Shown: in pieces, positions 33,509 to 40,112 of the stretch | How positions within the stretch are numbered: the first letter of the stretch is position 1 | How the letters are laid out: each line of letters starts with the position of its first letter | Source of the DNA: Hydrogenophaga sp. | GTDB taxonomy: Bacteria > Pseudomonadota > Gammaproteobacteria > Burkholderiales > Burkholderiaceae_C | DNA length: 64,000 nucleotides | NCBI GenBank assembly: GCA_030653975.1 | Contig: JAURYH010000044.1 | Coordinates: forward strand, 1 to 64,000 | Reading direction: 5' to 3' | Notes under the pieces: generated by a model | Database searches by the model: none | The model's input: only the letters and a program-made list of their open reading frames with translations | What the model was told of the DNA's origin: nothing | Made by a program: the position numbers and the translations under genes

Positions 33509-33955
33509 TCAGCGACGAAATGTCACGCCAACTTCCGCTCCGTAGGCGAACAGCCATTCGATGAAGGCGGACGCTAGCAGCTTCGGGAACTTCCGGGTCT
33601 GCTCGCCCAGCATGACAAATCCGTCGTGGTTCAGGGCTGGCGCCATCTGCATGTCGCCAACCTCGGCCCACAGCCGAGCCAGTTGCGGGTCGTCTTTGGT
33701 GTCGTGCTTGAACGCATCCACCAGGAGTCGCTTCCAGGACTCGGCCGACAGCTTGCGGCCCATGACCGTCTGCTGCTTCGCGATTTCTCCGACCATGGCA
33801 TGGTAGCGCTCCTCCTGCTCACGCGTCTTGGGCACGCTGCGCATCTCGAGGATGAACGACTGGTCGCTACCCACCAGGTCTTCCCCGGCTTTGTAGAACT
33901 CCGTGAACGCGTGGCGCAGCCGGATCTTGTTCTGTATCAGTGCAACCTGCTTCAA
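33509..33955 (-). CDS. ninB: NinB/Orf-family recombination protein
   Basis: 148 residues. The ERYHAMVGEIAKQ...GRKLSAESWKRLLVDAF block is the NinB signature (lambda Orf), a mediator that helps load annealases on SSB-coated DNA. It lies just upstream of recT but is the last gene of the cro operon, separated from recT by the recT promoter. Confidence 0.85.
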   Translation of the reverse strand: MKQVALIQNKIRLRHAFTEFYKAGEDLVGSDQSFILEMRSVPKTREQEERYHAMVGEIAKQQTVMGRKLSAESWKRLLVDAFKHDTKDDPQLARLWAEVGDMQMAPALNHDGFVMLGEQTRKFPKLLASAFIEWLFAYGAEVGVTFRR

Positions 33956-34353
33956 GTGGTCTCCGATCCGAAAAATGCCGCTGTCAGCGGGTCGCGCCGC
34001 GGCCGTCGGCCGGGCGCATCACGGTCCACAGCCAGGGCGTTGAGCCACAGCCGGCTATCGGCCGCCGCCTTGTTCTTGGACTTGGCCCGCTCCAGCGCCA
34101 CGGCGCCGCGGGTCTGGATGGGCCGGAACCAGCGGGGCTTGACGCCACGGCGGTAGGTGAACACCGGCGGACCAGGCCCGCGCGCCGGCCGGTCCACCCG
34201 GCACACGTAGACGATGCCGTCGGCGACCAGGGCCTTCAGGCAGCGACTGACCGTGGAAGTCGCCAGGCACAGCTCGGCTCGCAGCTGGGCCTGCGTCTTG
34301 TCACCGGCCAGCAGCGCGTCGCCGATCAGCACGCGCGCGTCCGGCTGGGTCAT
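33952..34353 (-). CDS. Winged-helix phage protein, 133 aa
   Basis: Start 34353 (MTQPDARVLIGDALLAGDKT). LRAELCLATSTVSRCLKALV is a clear helix-turn-helix and a wing follows (GIVYVCRV). C-terminal half basic. It overlaps ninB and the next gene by four bases each. Possible regulator or replication accessory. Confidence 0.7.
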   Translation of the reverse strand: MTQPDARVLIGDALLAGDKTQAQLRAELCLATSTVSRCLKALVADGIVYVCRVDRPARGPGPPVFTYRRGVKPRWFRPIQTRGAVALERAKSKNKAAADSRLWLNALAVDRDAPGRRPRRDPLTAAFFGSETT

Positions 34354-34712
34354 GGCGCATCCTTTCCGTGTGCTGGGTAGGCGTAGAGCCCCATACAAGT
34401 CGGCAAAACAGCCGCAGGGTTTATAGGCTGTACCACAAACCTACCACCAAAGTACCCTGTCACATACGCCACAGGATCACCCACAGGCTGCGCAAGCTGG
34501 CGCTCAAGTTCTTCTATCTTTGCCGCTTGATAACAGCACCCGGCTCCAGCGCCGCAATCGTTTTTCGTGCGCTCCAGTTCGGCAATGCGCTCAAGCAGCG
34601 TGGCTGTTGCTGCGGTTTCTACCGCTGCAGCAAACGCCTTGTGCGGAGACTCTCCGCCGCCGACAAAACGCGCCGCATCCCACATCTTTTCAATTTCGCT
34701 CGGTGTCAACAT
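34350..34712 (-). CDS. Phage protein of unknown function, 120 aa
   Basis: Helical start (MLTPSEIEKMWDAARFVGGG) with a Cys pair (GAGAGCCYQAAKIEEL) and hydrophobic end. Resembles accessory phage proteins that start with a short DUF-type helix pair. No function known. Confidence 0.6.
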   Translation of the reverse strand: MLTPSEIEKMWDAARFVGGGESPHKAFAAAVETAATATLLERIAELERTKNDCGAGAGCCYQAAKIEELERQLAQPVGDPVAYVTGYFGGRFVVQPINPAAVLPTCMGLYAYPAHGKDAP

Positions 34713-34713
34713 C

Positions 34714-35535
34714 TCAATCTCCTTTTATGCCGTGGGCACGCTCGACAATCCACGCCTTACGAAACCCGGCGTAAAAGATGCGACGCATTTCTGGAAAGTC
34801 GAGCGCCTTCCTTGCTGCGAAGTACTCATCCGATGCCGCGTTAAAGTGCGCCTCGCACAATGCGCTGTCCTGCTCGTCGCTCAGTGGTCGCGCAATGGGC
34901 GTGGCTTGTGGTGCTGCGTGGTGCTCGATGGTGATTACCACCGGCTCTTGTGCGGGCAGTCCACCAAAGAAGGTATCGCAGCACTGGTTCCAGCCATCTG
35001 CGAATACCACGCTGAGCATGTCTGCTTGTGCTGGTGGTATTGGCAGCTTTACCGGCGCAGCCGCACGCTGCGCGGCTTGTGGTGCCTGCTGGAGTGCTTC
35101 CAATCCCCACGCTGCATAGTCGAACACGGCGATTTCTTCCTCGTGATCGGCGGCGCTTCCGGGCCAGCGTTTTGCACTTGCCAGTGAACTATCTATGGCC
35201 GGGCGATTGCCACTTGTATCCGGGTTCGCCTTGTACCACTCAGCCATGGCAGCATTGTGTTTTTCGGCCATGTGGTTAGCTACGTGCTCGCTTGGAGCCG
35301 GGTAGTAGTCATCCATGCCGGGGATGTGAATCGCCCAGAGCTGCGGCTGGGGTGCTGCTGAAATCATGGCGTTGCAGAAATGAACCAGCTCACCTATCTC
35401 GTCCAGATCAAGAGCCCACCCAAACTGGTCAGCAAGTCGCTCGACATTCTCAGTGGTAACCCACCATTCCGGCACAACAGGCGCTTCCCGCTCGATCCGC
35501 CCCGCCAGTCCTTTGATGATTGCTGTGTTGGTCAT
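34714..35535 (-). CDS. Phage protein of unknown function, 273 aa
   Basis: Start at 35535 (MTNTAIIKGLAGRIEREAPV). Several modules look stitched together: an N-terminal segment (ENVERLADQFGWALDL), a middle with ADGWNQCCDTFFGGL, and a C-terminal EYFAARKALDFPEMRRIFYA. GC is lower than in neighbours. Such mosaic accessory proteins are common in phage cargo regions. Confidence 0.6.
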   Translation of the reverse strand: MTNTAIIKGLAGRIEREAPVVPEWWVTTENVERLADQFGWALDLDEIGELVHFCNAMISAAPQPQLWAIHIPGMDDYYPAPSEHVANHMAEKHNAAMAEWYKANPDTSGNRPAIDSSLASAKRWPGSAADHEEEIAVFDYAAWGLEALQQAPQAAQRAAAPVKLPIPPAQADMLSVVFADGWNQCCDTFFGGLPAQEPVVITIEHHAAPQATPIARPLSDEQDSALCEAHFNAASDEYFAARKALDFPEMRRIFYAGFRKAWIVERAHGIKGD

Positions 35536-35545
35536 GTCGATTCCT

Positions 35546-35677
35546 TCATTTGCTGATAAGCCGCAGGCAGTACAGGAAAGAGTTTGTTTCTCGGCACTCA
35601 GACCAGACGGCGACTTGGATATAGATGGCACCAACGATCAGTGCCGCGATGGAGAAAAGTGCTGCGAAGACTCTCAT
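35546..35677 (-). CDS. Tiny membrane protein, 43 aa
   Basis: ATG at 35677, stop at 35546-35548. One membrane span (VFAALFSIAALIVGAIYIQV) and a polar Cys-containing tail (WSECRETNSFLYCLRLISK). Small proteins with a WSECR..NSF..C pattern recur in related phages, as I recall. The span and Cys pair suggest membrane insertion. Too short for routine gene calling. Confidence 0.65.
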   Translation of the reverse strand: MRVFAALFSIAALIVGAIYIQVAVWSECRETNSFLYCLRLISK

Positions 35678-35784
35678 GTCGTGTTTCTCGGTTCTGTTAT
35701 TCGTGGAAGCCTTGTGGATCAAGGGCTTGCGTTAGCCGCTTGCCTTGTTACACGACATTTGGTGTCGTAGAACTTGTGTTAGCC
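35678..35784 (-). repeat. Cassette-boundary element C
   Basis: Minus strand: GGCTAACACAAGTT, a CGAC/GTCG hairpin, GTGTAACAAGG, CAAGCCCTTGATCCACAAGG and ACACGACA. It ends one base before the ATG of the tiny membrane gene. It is a diverged second copy of the middle of element 1 (22131-22224). Its GGCTAAC is complementary to the GTTAGCC that ends element B. Confidence 0.6.
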
Positions 35785-35790
35785 AGCATG

Positions 35791-36120
35791 TCAGTCGCCA
35801 CGAGAAATATTCCCTGCCAGGAAGTTGTCAATACACTCACGGTGCGTTTTCCCGTAGGAGACGAAATGGCTCGAAGCACCTCTGTCGTTGCCCGGGGCAT
35901 CTGCGGACAGCCACGCTGATATGTAGCAACGACCATTTGCCTCCGAATCGATGTTGGCACTGCAATGAAGAAGCAACCAATCAAGGCGCTTCGACTCTTG
36001 GCGCTGCGCCTCGGTCTTGGCTGGGACAATCAGCAATTCCATGTCGTTCGGCCCGGTGATGTGAAACGTCCCGTCGTCTCGCTGATCGACTTCGTATTCG
36101 ATTTTGTCTGTGTGGCTCAT
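35791..36120 (-). CDS. Phage protein of unknown function, 109 aa
   Basis: Start 36120 (MSHTDKIEYEVDQRDDGTFH). A strand-rich N-terminus and RLDWLLLHCSANIDSEANGR in the middle. Overlaps the previous gene's end by four bases. Its sequence style is less GC-rich than the surrounding phage core. Confidence 0.6.
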   Translation of the reverse strand: MSHTDKIEYEVDQRDDGTFHITGPNDMELLIVPAKTEAQRQESKRLDWLLLHCSANIDSEANGRCYISAWLSADAPGNDRGASSHFVSYGKTHRECIDNFLAGNISRGD

Positions 36121-36332
36121 GCTTGCCTCTTGTTGTGGAACGGGATGACAACGAAATTGCGCGCTGGGGCGGTACTGCATGCTCGGTATTTGGCCATTAG
36201 CTTTACGGCTTTCAGGCACACGGGACACGGCGTTATGTTTCTCTTGTCAGGGCTCCACTCAACCGAATATCGATTGAAGTCTTGGCCGCTTGCCGTGCAT
36301 CGAAGAGGTATCAGTTGTGGCGGTTTGCTCAT
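36117..36332 (-). CDS. Small zinc-ribbon-like phage protein, 71 aa
   Basis: Start 36332 (MSKPPQLIPLRCTASGQDFN), second cysteine pair in ITPCPVCLKAVKLM. One C plus CxxC may form a partial zinc site. First gene leftward from the divergent promoter region at 36364-36410. Confidence 0.6.
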   Translation of the reverse strand: MSKPPQLIPLRCTASGQDFNRYSVEWSPDKRNITPCPVCLKAVKLMAKYRACSTAPARNFVVIPFHNKRQA

Positions 36333-36363
36333 GGCGTTCTCTGTGTGTTTGTGTGCATTTATG

Positions 36364-36410
36364 GTGCCACTGAAAATACAAATAGTCAAGGCTTTTTTGT
36401 GGCACTACAA
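36364..36410. promoter_or_regulatory. Divergent promoter region with a spaced inverted repeat
   Basis: GTGCCAC (36364-36370) and GTGGCAC (36399-36405) form a perfect 7-bp inverted repeat around an AT-rich centre. A TTGACT on the minus strand and a TACAAT at 36405-36410 on the plus strand suggest promoters both ways. It lies between a leftward zinc-ribbon gene and the rightward regulator-like gene at 36418. Confidence 0.5.
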
Positions 36411-36417
36411 TTGCGCC

Positions 36418-36582
36418 ATGGAACAACCTAAAAAACCTCGTGGTCGGCCAGCGAAAGCGGAAGGCGAAAAGCTGGAGCGCCGCGCTGTGTACCTGCCGCC
36501 AGACCTATGGGCCAAGATCGACGCGAACGGGCTTGAGTGGCTTCGTGGCGTCATCCGTCGCGCTCGTCCACCTGCTGGCTAA
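36418..36582 (+). CDS. Tiny basic ribbon-helix-helix-like protein, 54 aa
   Basis: Opposite in direction to its neighbours. Basic arm (KKPRGRPAKAEGEK) followed by RRAVYLPPDLWAKIDANGLE and a terminal helix WLRGVIRRAR: a strand-helix-helix pattern of Arc/MetJ-like regulators. Its stop codon lies inside boundary element B. It probably binds the inverted repeat upstream of its own gene. AT-rich upstream DNA supports a separate promoter. Confidence 0.6.
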   Translation: MEQPKKPRGRPAKAEGEKLERRAVYLPPDLWAKIDANGLEWLRGVIRRARPPAG

Positions 36583-36627
36583 CTCTGCGTCCGACCGGAC
36601 TGAAGCCGGTCAACTTCGGTGTTGGGC
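36577..36627 (-). repeat. Cassette-boundary element B (attC-like)
   Basis: Minus strand: GCCCAACACCG, then a 6-bp hairpin GACCGG/CCGGTC with a 7-base loop, then GAGTTAGCC. Outer 7-mers fit the integron core forms RYYYAAC and (nearly) GTTRRRY. Shares order, hairpin and ends with element A. The end codons of two convergent genes lie in it. Confidence 0.65.
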
Positions 36628-36806
36628 TGCCCATCAGCAGTGTCGATTTCGTCGCCACAGAAAAGGCGCCGCATGTGCTCGGCAGCGGCATTGGCCTGGG
36701 AAAATGTTTCCAGGCCGGTCACCAGCATCTGTGCGGTGAATGTTCCGTCCTCGGCTTTGTCAACGCCGATGCTGATCGTCGGCGTGTTTCTGAGTGGTGC
36801 TGTCAT
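36579..36806 (-). CDS. Phage protein of unknown function, 75 aa
   Basis: MTAPLRNTPTISIGVDKAED then FTAQMLVTGLETFSQANAAA. Ends in DGQPNTEVDRLQSGRTQS, which is the translated boundary element B. Overlaps the previous gene by four bases. Confidence 0.6.
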   Translation of the reverse strand: MTAPLRNTPTISIGVDKAEDGTFTAQMLVTGLETFSQANAAAEHMRRLFCGDEIDTADGQPNTEVDRLQSGRTQS

Positions 36807-36991
36807 CGCATCTCCTCATAGTCGAGTGCGTGTCGCCGGCCACAGAGCTTGCATTCGTAGTGCTCGTGGCTCATGCTGGCGTCGCCATCAACTGGACGCA
36901 TGTTCGGGCACACCCAAGATTCGCGGTCTGTTTTGCACGGGGTATTGCCAAGGTTCTTATCCTCGTGCTCTTTCCATGGGTACAAAGCCAT
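36803..36991 (-). CDS. Small zinc-ribbon phage protein, 62 aa
   Basis: Contains CPNMRP and CKLCGRRHALDYEEM, with a further Cys (PCKTD). Start 36991 is preceded by the leader TTGGGCTTAGGCCCGGAAAGG. One of several tiny Cys-rich proteins of this accessory block. Confidence 0.65.
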   Translation of the reverse strand: MALYPWKEHEDKNLGNTPCKTDRESWVCPNMRPVDGDASMSHEHYECKLCGRRHALDYEEMR

Positions 36992-37011
36992 AGCTGCCTT
37001 TCCGGGCCTAA

Positions 37012-37063
37012 GCCCAACTCTTAAATCGACCGGACAGCTGGCCGGTCATCGGCGGTGTTAAAC
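37012..37063 (-). repeat. Cassette-boundary element A (attC-like) with leader
   Basis: Minus strand: GTTTAACACCG, hairpin GACCGG/CCGGTC with 8-base loop (37028-37047), GAGTTGGGC, then the start-associated leader TTAGGCCCGGAAAGG before the ATG at 36991. GTTGGGC is complementary to the GCCCAAC of the next element downstream (B). Confidence 0.7.
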
Positions 37064-37303
37064 AAATGGCGGCGGTTTGGCCGAAAACCTCAGCAGATCG
37101 TGCTCGGCCCGCAGTGCTGCAAGCTCTTCCCGCAAGTTCTGCTCAGTCGCCAGCAGTGCGGTTCGCTCTTCACGGGCCTGCTGTAGCTCGGAAATCAGGT
37201 CATCAACGATCTGAGCCGCGCCGGTCTGCGCCTCAAACTGCAAGTTGTGGTCGAGCAATTTGTCCAGAAGGTCATTCGCTCGCTTCATCAGTGCTTCGCT
37301 CAT
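37058..37303 (-). CDS. Coiled-coil phage protein, 81 aa
   Basis: Helical almost throughout: LISELQQAREERTALLATEQ and LREELAALRAEHDLLRF give a heptad-like coiled coil. Its stop TAA is part of boundary element A (37058-37063). Overlaps the preceding gene by four bases. Confidence 0.65.
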   Translation of the reverse strand: MSEALMKRANDLLDKLLDHNLQFEAQTGAAQIVDDLISELQQAREERTALLATEQNLREELAALRAEHDLLRFSAKPPPFV

Positions 37304-37734
37304 GTTGGCTCCTTGGCTGCGTCAAGACGGGCACGAAGCTTGTCAATTTCAGCGTCACATTCAACACTCCAGCCGTAGCAGCCACGCGATTCGATTACGC
37401 GCTCCGCATCTTTCCGAAGCGCCTCGTTCTCTTCGATCAGCGCATCAGCCTTCGCCCTGAGCTTGTGACTCTCCATCGCCAGGCCATGGTTGGCCTTGCG
37501 CAGCATCCGCGCATCAGCTGGTGTGCAGCCTTCTGGCGCGAGTTCGGCGCGGGTGTTCCATGCATCGATGTCGCTCTGTATATCCAGATTCAGGACCGGC
37601 AACTGCTTGCCTTTGCACCCGTCCGTTGTGCAGCGAGCACTTGGGTTGCAGCGGCCAACTTTTTGCAGCAGATGGCTCCCGCAAAACGGACGGGGCTCCA
37701 GGTAGATTTGTGGTTTTTCAGCGCTCATGCTCAA
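37300..37734 (-). CDS. Lar-like restriction-alleviation protein, 144 aa (tentative)
   Basis: N-terminal PRPFCGSHLLQ and CTTDGCKGK with NTRAEL resemble the small zinc domain of Lar-type anti-restriction proteins (CPFCG...W.r), joined to a helical C-terminal half (ALIEENEALRKDAERVIES). The first ATG at 37734 and a second six bases on are both possible. Confidence 0.5.
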   Translation of the reverse strand: MSMSAEKPQIYLEPRPFCGSHLLQKVGRCNPSARCTTDGCKGKQLPVLNLDIQSDIDAWNTRAELAPEGCTPADARMLRKANHGLAMESHKLRAKADALIEENEALRKDAERVIESRGCYGWSVECDAEIDKLRARLDAAKEPT

Positions 37735-37982
37735 TCTCCTTGAAAGTGGTTCAGCAGCCGGTCGACCATGTCGCCCATGGTCTTCGGCTGCAAGGTGGCC
37801 TGCAGCCTGGCCGAGAAAATCGCGTAGTCCGGATCCAACCCGTACAGCCGCACCAGGTGTGCAAAGGTCTCGGCCGACTGGTCGGTGGGTGGCGGCAGGT
37901 GTTACCCGGTCTTGAAGACCCGGGTGATGAGCTTTCGGCAGTGCACCTCCAGCTCGGCCGCAGTCAGATAGTCAAGCCGCAT
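37731..37982 (-). pseudogene. Small phage gene interrupted by an in-frame TAA
   Basis: From the ATG at 37982: MRLDYLTAAELEVHCRKLIT, RVFKTG, TAA (37904-37902), then in the same frame HLPPPTDQSAETFAHLVRLY to NHFQGD and TGA at 37731. Both halves have normal codon use, and the end overlaps the next start (ATG 37734) like its neighbours, so this is one 83-codon gene with a single nonsense change (perhaps CAA to TAA). A sequencing error is possible. Confidence 0.65.
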
Positions 37983-38205
37983 AGCCCATCTTTCGCAGCC
38001 GGCGGCGCCCGGTCGGGGTGATCTCGTAGATGTGGAAGCCACGCGAGAAGCGGGTGGTGGCGTGCACCCAGCGTTTGCGCTGCAGCCGGGTCAAGGCCAG
38101 GCGCGCGGCGTCGCGACAGCCACCCATGTCGTTCAGGTAGTCGAGCATGCTCACCGGATCCACGGCGATCAGCTTCAGAGCGACCTCGGTGCGGTCAGCG
38201 GCCAT
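37972..38205 (-). CDS. Winged-helix-like phage protein, 77 aa
   Basis: ALKLIAVDPVSMLDYLNDMG, AARLALTRLQRKRWVHATTR and YEITPTGRRRLRKMGY read as helix-helix-wing, typical of small DNA-binding proteins. Overlaps genes on both sides. Confidence 0.65.
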   Translation of the reverse strand: MAADRTEVALKLIAVDPVSMLDYLNDMGGCRDAARLALTRLQRKRWVHATTRFSRGFHIYEITPTGRRRLRKMGYAA

Positions 38206-38827
38206 GGTGTGGCAGCCCCAGCAGCTTGGCGGCTTCGTTGGCCAGCAGGGTCATGGGCGTCTTCGATCCCTTGTTACCACCGTGGTAAATATCGGCCGCT
38301 CGCTGTGGGTCGCCGATCAGCATGGGCAGGGCCGGCGCGCCCCAGCGCTTGGTGTCCTGGTCGCCACCCAGCAGGTGCGGGTACTCGAACTGGCCTCGGT
38401 TGGTGTACGAACGGTGCGTCTCGCAGAAACGGTGCTGCACGTAGCCGATGTCCTTGGTGGGTGTGCGGCAAAGCTTTGGCCATCCGCCCAGGTCTTCGAC
38501 CGTGGCGTGGATCGCCGGGTCGTCGAAGACCACGTTCTGGTACGCACCCACCGCGGTGAGGGCCTCCATCACCTTGCCCCAGGCGAGCAGCGAGCGGTCG
38601 GCATGGGTGCCGTGAACAGCGCGCACCACGTCAGCGATCTTGGGCGAGAACTGGCCACGGTCGGGGTCGGTGACGTGGGCGCTCAGCGCCTTGCGCGCCT
38701 GCTCCATGTCCATGCCGCGCAGGGCGTTCCACCAGACGTCGAGCACCATGGCGGTGGCCTCGGTCTTGTAGTACGCCAGCACGCCGGCCACGACCTGTCC
38801 GAATTCTTTCTTGTGAGAGTCGTTCAT
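38195..38827 (-). CDS. Phage replication-associated protein (DUF6475-like)
   Basis: 210 residues from the ATG at 38827. EFGQVVAGVLAYYKTEATAM and VWWNALRGMDMEQARKALSA then TDPDRGQFSPKIADVVRAVH are a recurrent phage block next to the replication initiator gene, comparable to lambda P-like loaders. Helicase-loading function is inferred from position. Confidence 0.7.
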   Translation of the reverse strand: MNDSHKKEFGQVVAGVLAYYKTEATAMVLDVWWNALRGMDMEQARKALSAHVTDPDRGQFSPKIADVVRAVHGTHADRSLLAWGKVMEALTAVGAYQNVVFDDPAIHATVEDLGGWPKLCRTPTKDIGYVQHRFCETHRSYTNRGQFEYPHLLGGDQDTKRWGAPALPMLIGDPQRAADIYHGGNKGSKTPMTLLANEAAKLLGLPHHGR

Positions 38828-39588
38828 GATGAGGCCCATCCTTCGACGGTTTCAAAGTTGCGTTTTTCAAGCGCCCCCTGGATGCCCGGGCGTTGGCCGG
38901 CCGCCCGCTCGCAGACGCCAACCAGGTACGACATGGGGTCCGCCGGCCGCTCGACGCAGGCCGCGCGCACCGCGTCGAGCACCACCGGGTCGGTGTAGCG
39001 TTTGATCAGTCGGCCAATGGCTGCGCCGGTCTGCCTGGCTGGCATGGAGGCCTCCAGCAGGGACTTGCCGGCCGACCACAATTCGTCCCGGTTCATCTCT
39101 TCGACCGACTTCGCTGGTGCCTGGGCTGGTGCAGGTTGCTCTGGCCGGGAAGGCCTCTGGGCTGCAGCAGGGGCCGCCTTGCTGCGTTCCGGCGCCTGGC
39201 CTTTGGCCTCGCGGCGCCGGCCTTGCCTCTCCCGGTTTCCCTTGCGTTTGCCCAACATCTCCAGCGTGCGGTCGACCAGCACGTCGTGGTACAAACGACC
39301 ATCGCTGGCCACCCACCAGCCACGCAGCAGCACCTCGCGCGCGGCCGTGAAGTCGGCCAGCAGCATGCCCAGGTGGGCGGCGATCAGGCGGTCGTCACGG
39401 GGCAGGCTTCCGCAGGGCGACTGTTGCCAAGCGACAGACCAGATCATCAGCAGCCAGGGGCGCTGCAGCGGGGATGCCAGCACCCATGTATCGGAGCGTT
39501 GGATGCGCTCCAAATCCAGCTCAAAACGCCAACCCTTGGACGTGATGTCCTTGGTGTATGGCGGGGTTCTTGGTGTGTCTTGATCCAT
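38824..39588 (-). CDS. Phage replication protein, DUF1376-like N-terminus
   Basis: 254 residues. First about 110 residues (SPLQRPWLLMIWSVAWQQSP, LPRDDRLIAAHLGM) match the DUF1376 type common in phage replication initiators. Then a basic linker and a second helical region (PVVLDAVRAACVERPADPMS). It overlaps the loader-like gene by four bases, an O-P style pair. Confidence 0.75.
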   Translation of the reverse strand: MDQDTPRTPPYTKDITSKGWRFELDLERIQRSDTWVLASPLQRPWLLMIWSVAWQQSPCGSLPRDDRLIAAHLGMLLADFTAAREVLLRGWWVASDGRLYHDVLVDRTLEMLGKRKGNRERQGRRREAKGQAPERSKAAPAAAQRPSRPEQPAPAQAPAKSVEEMNRDELWSAGKSLLEASMPARQTGAAIGRLIKRYTDPVVLDAVRAACVERPADPMSYLVGVCERAAGQRPGIQGALEKRNFETVEGWASS

Positions 39589-39589
39589 A

Positions 39590-39805
39590 TCACCGCCTTT
39601 CGCCGGCTATCTCAGAAAACCCCTTGCCGCTGTGGATCTTTTGCGCCAGACTGGCCTCCTGCAGCACTTTGTTTGCGTGATCGTCCAGGATCTGCCGAGC
39701 CACCGTGGTGACATCCAGGCCCCGCACCTGTGAGACGGCCTTCAGCCACGAGTGGGTGGCCTGGCCGACCTTGACGCTGCCAATGTCCTGCAGAGGGATG
39801 CTCAC
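39590..39805 (-). CDS. Phage protein of unknown function, 71 aa
   Basis: GTG start at 39805 overlapping the cro-like stop. VRGLDVTTVARQILDDHANK looks like a ribbon-helix-helix C-terminal part. In position, a CII-like or accessory regulator is conceivable, without proof. Confidence 0.55.
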   Translation of the reverse strand: MSIPLQDIGSVKVGQATHSWLKAVSQVRGLDVTTVARQILDDHANKVLQEASLAQKIHSGKGFSEIAGERR

Positions 39806-40047
39806 GGCCGCTCTCCGGCCGCCTTTTCCTTCGAGATGGCGCGGATGACCCGGTTGCGCATTCGGGTCAGGTACTCATAGGTGATGGCGCCGTCGGACAT
39901 CTGGACGATCACCGGGAACCAGGCGGTCGGCATGGGGCGACGCTCGTGACGCACGTTGGATGGTGTGCTTGGGTTGATGTTGAGCCGGTCTGCCAGCTCT
40001 TTGGCCTGGCCAGGGTTTTTTCCCAGCCACTTGGCGAATTTGTTCAT
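39802..40047 (-). CDS. Cro-like regulator (YdaS-type HTH)
   Basis: 81 residues. KFAKWLGKNPGQAKELADRL followed by NINPSTPSNVRHERRPMPTA is a YdaS/Cro-like helix-turn-helix (normally ...qsavSqW..g.rp.P...). First gene of the central leftward operon, divergent from the repressor across one operator. Expected to oppose the repressor during lytic growth. Confidence 0.8.
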   Translation of the reverse strand: MNKFAKWLGKNPGQAKELADRLNINPSTPSNVRHERRPMPTAWFPVIVQMSDGAITYEYLTRMRNRVIRAISKEKAAGERP

Positions 40048-40074
40048 GGGGGTGCCTTATGGTAAACGGATCGG

Positions 40075-40104
40075 TTGCTGAACAGCAAACGCACAAAGTA
40101 TACG
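40075..40104. promoter_or_regulatory. Central operator and divergent cI/cro promoters
   Basis: A perfect dyad TTGCTG-AA-CAGCAA (40075-40088, extended CAGCAAAC). Rightward: -35 TTGCTG, spacer 18, -10 TATACG (40099-40104). Leftward: -35 TTGCTG on the opposite strand and TACCAT as a likely -10. A single dyad can thus control both genes. Confidence 0.7.
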
Positions 40105-40112
40105 ATACCTGC

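Noticed and set aside
35678-37063. Calling the array a true integron
   Set aside because: No IntI gene, imperfect R' in element B and no clear R' in element C; reported as a finding rather than a settled feature.
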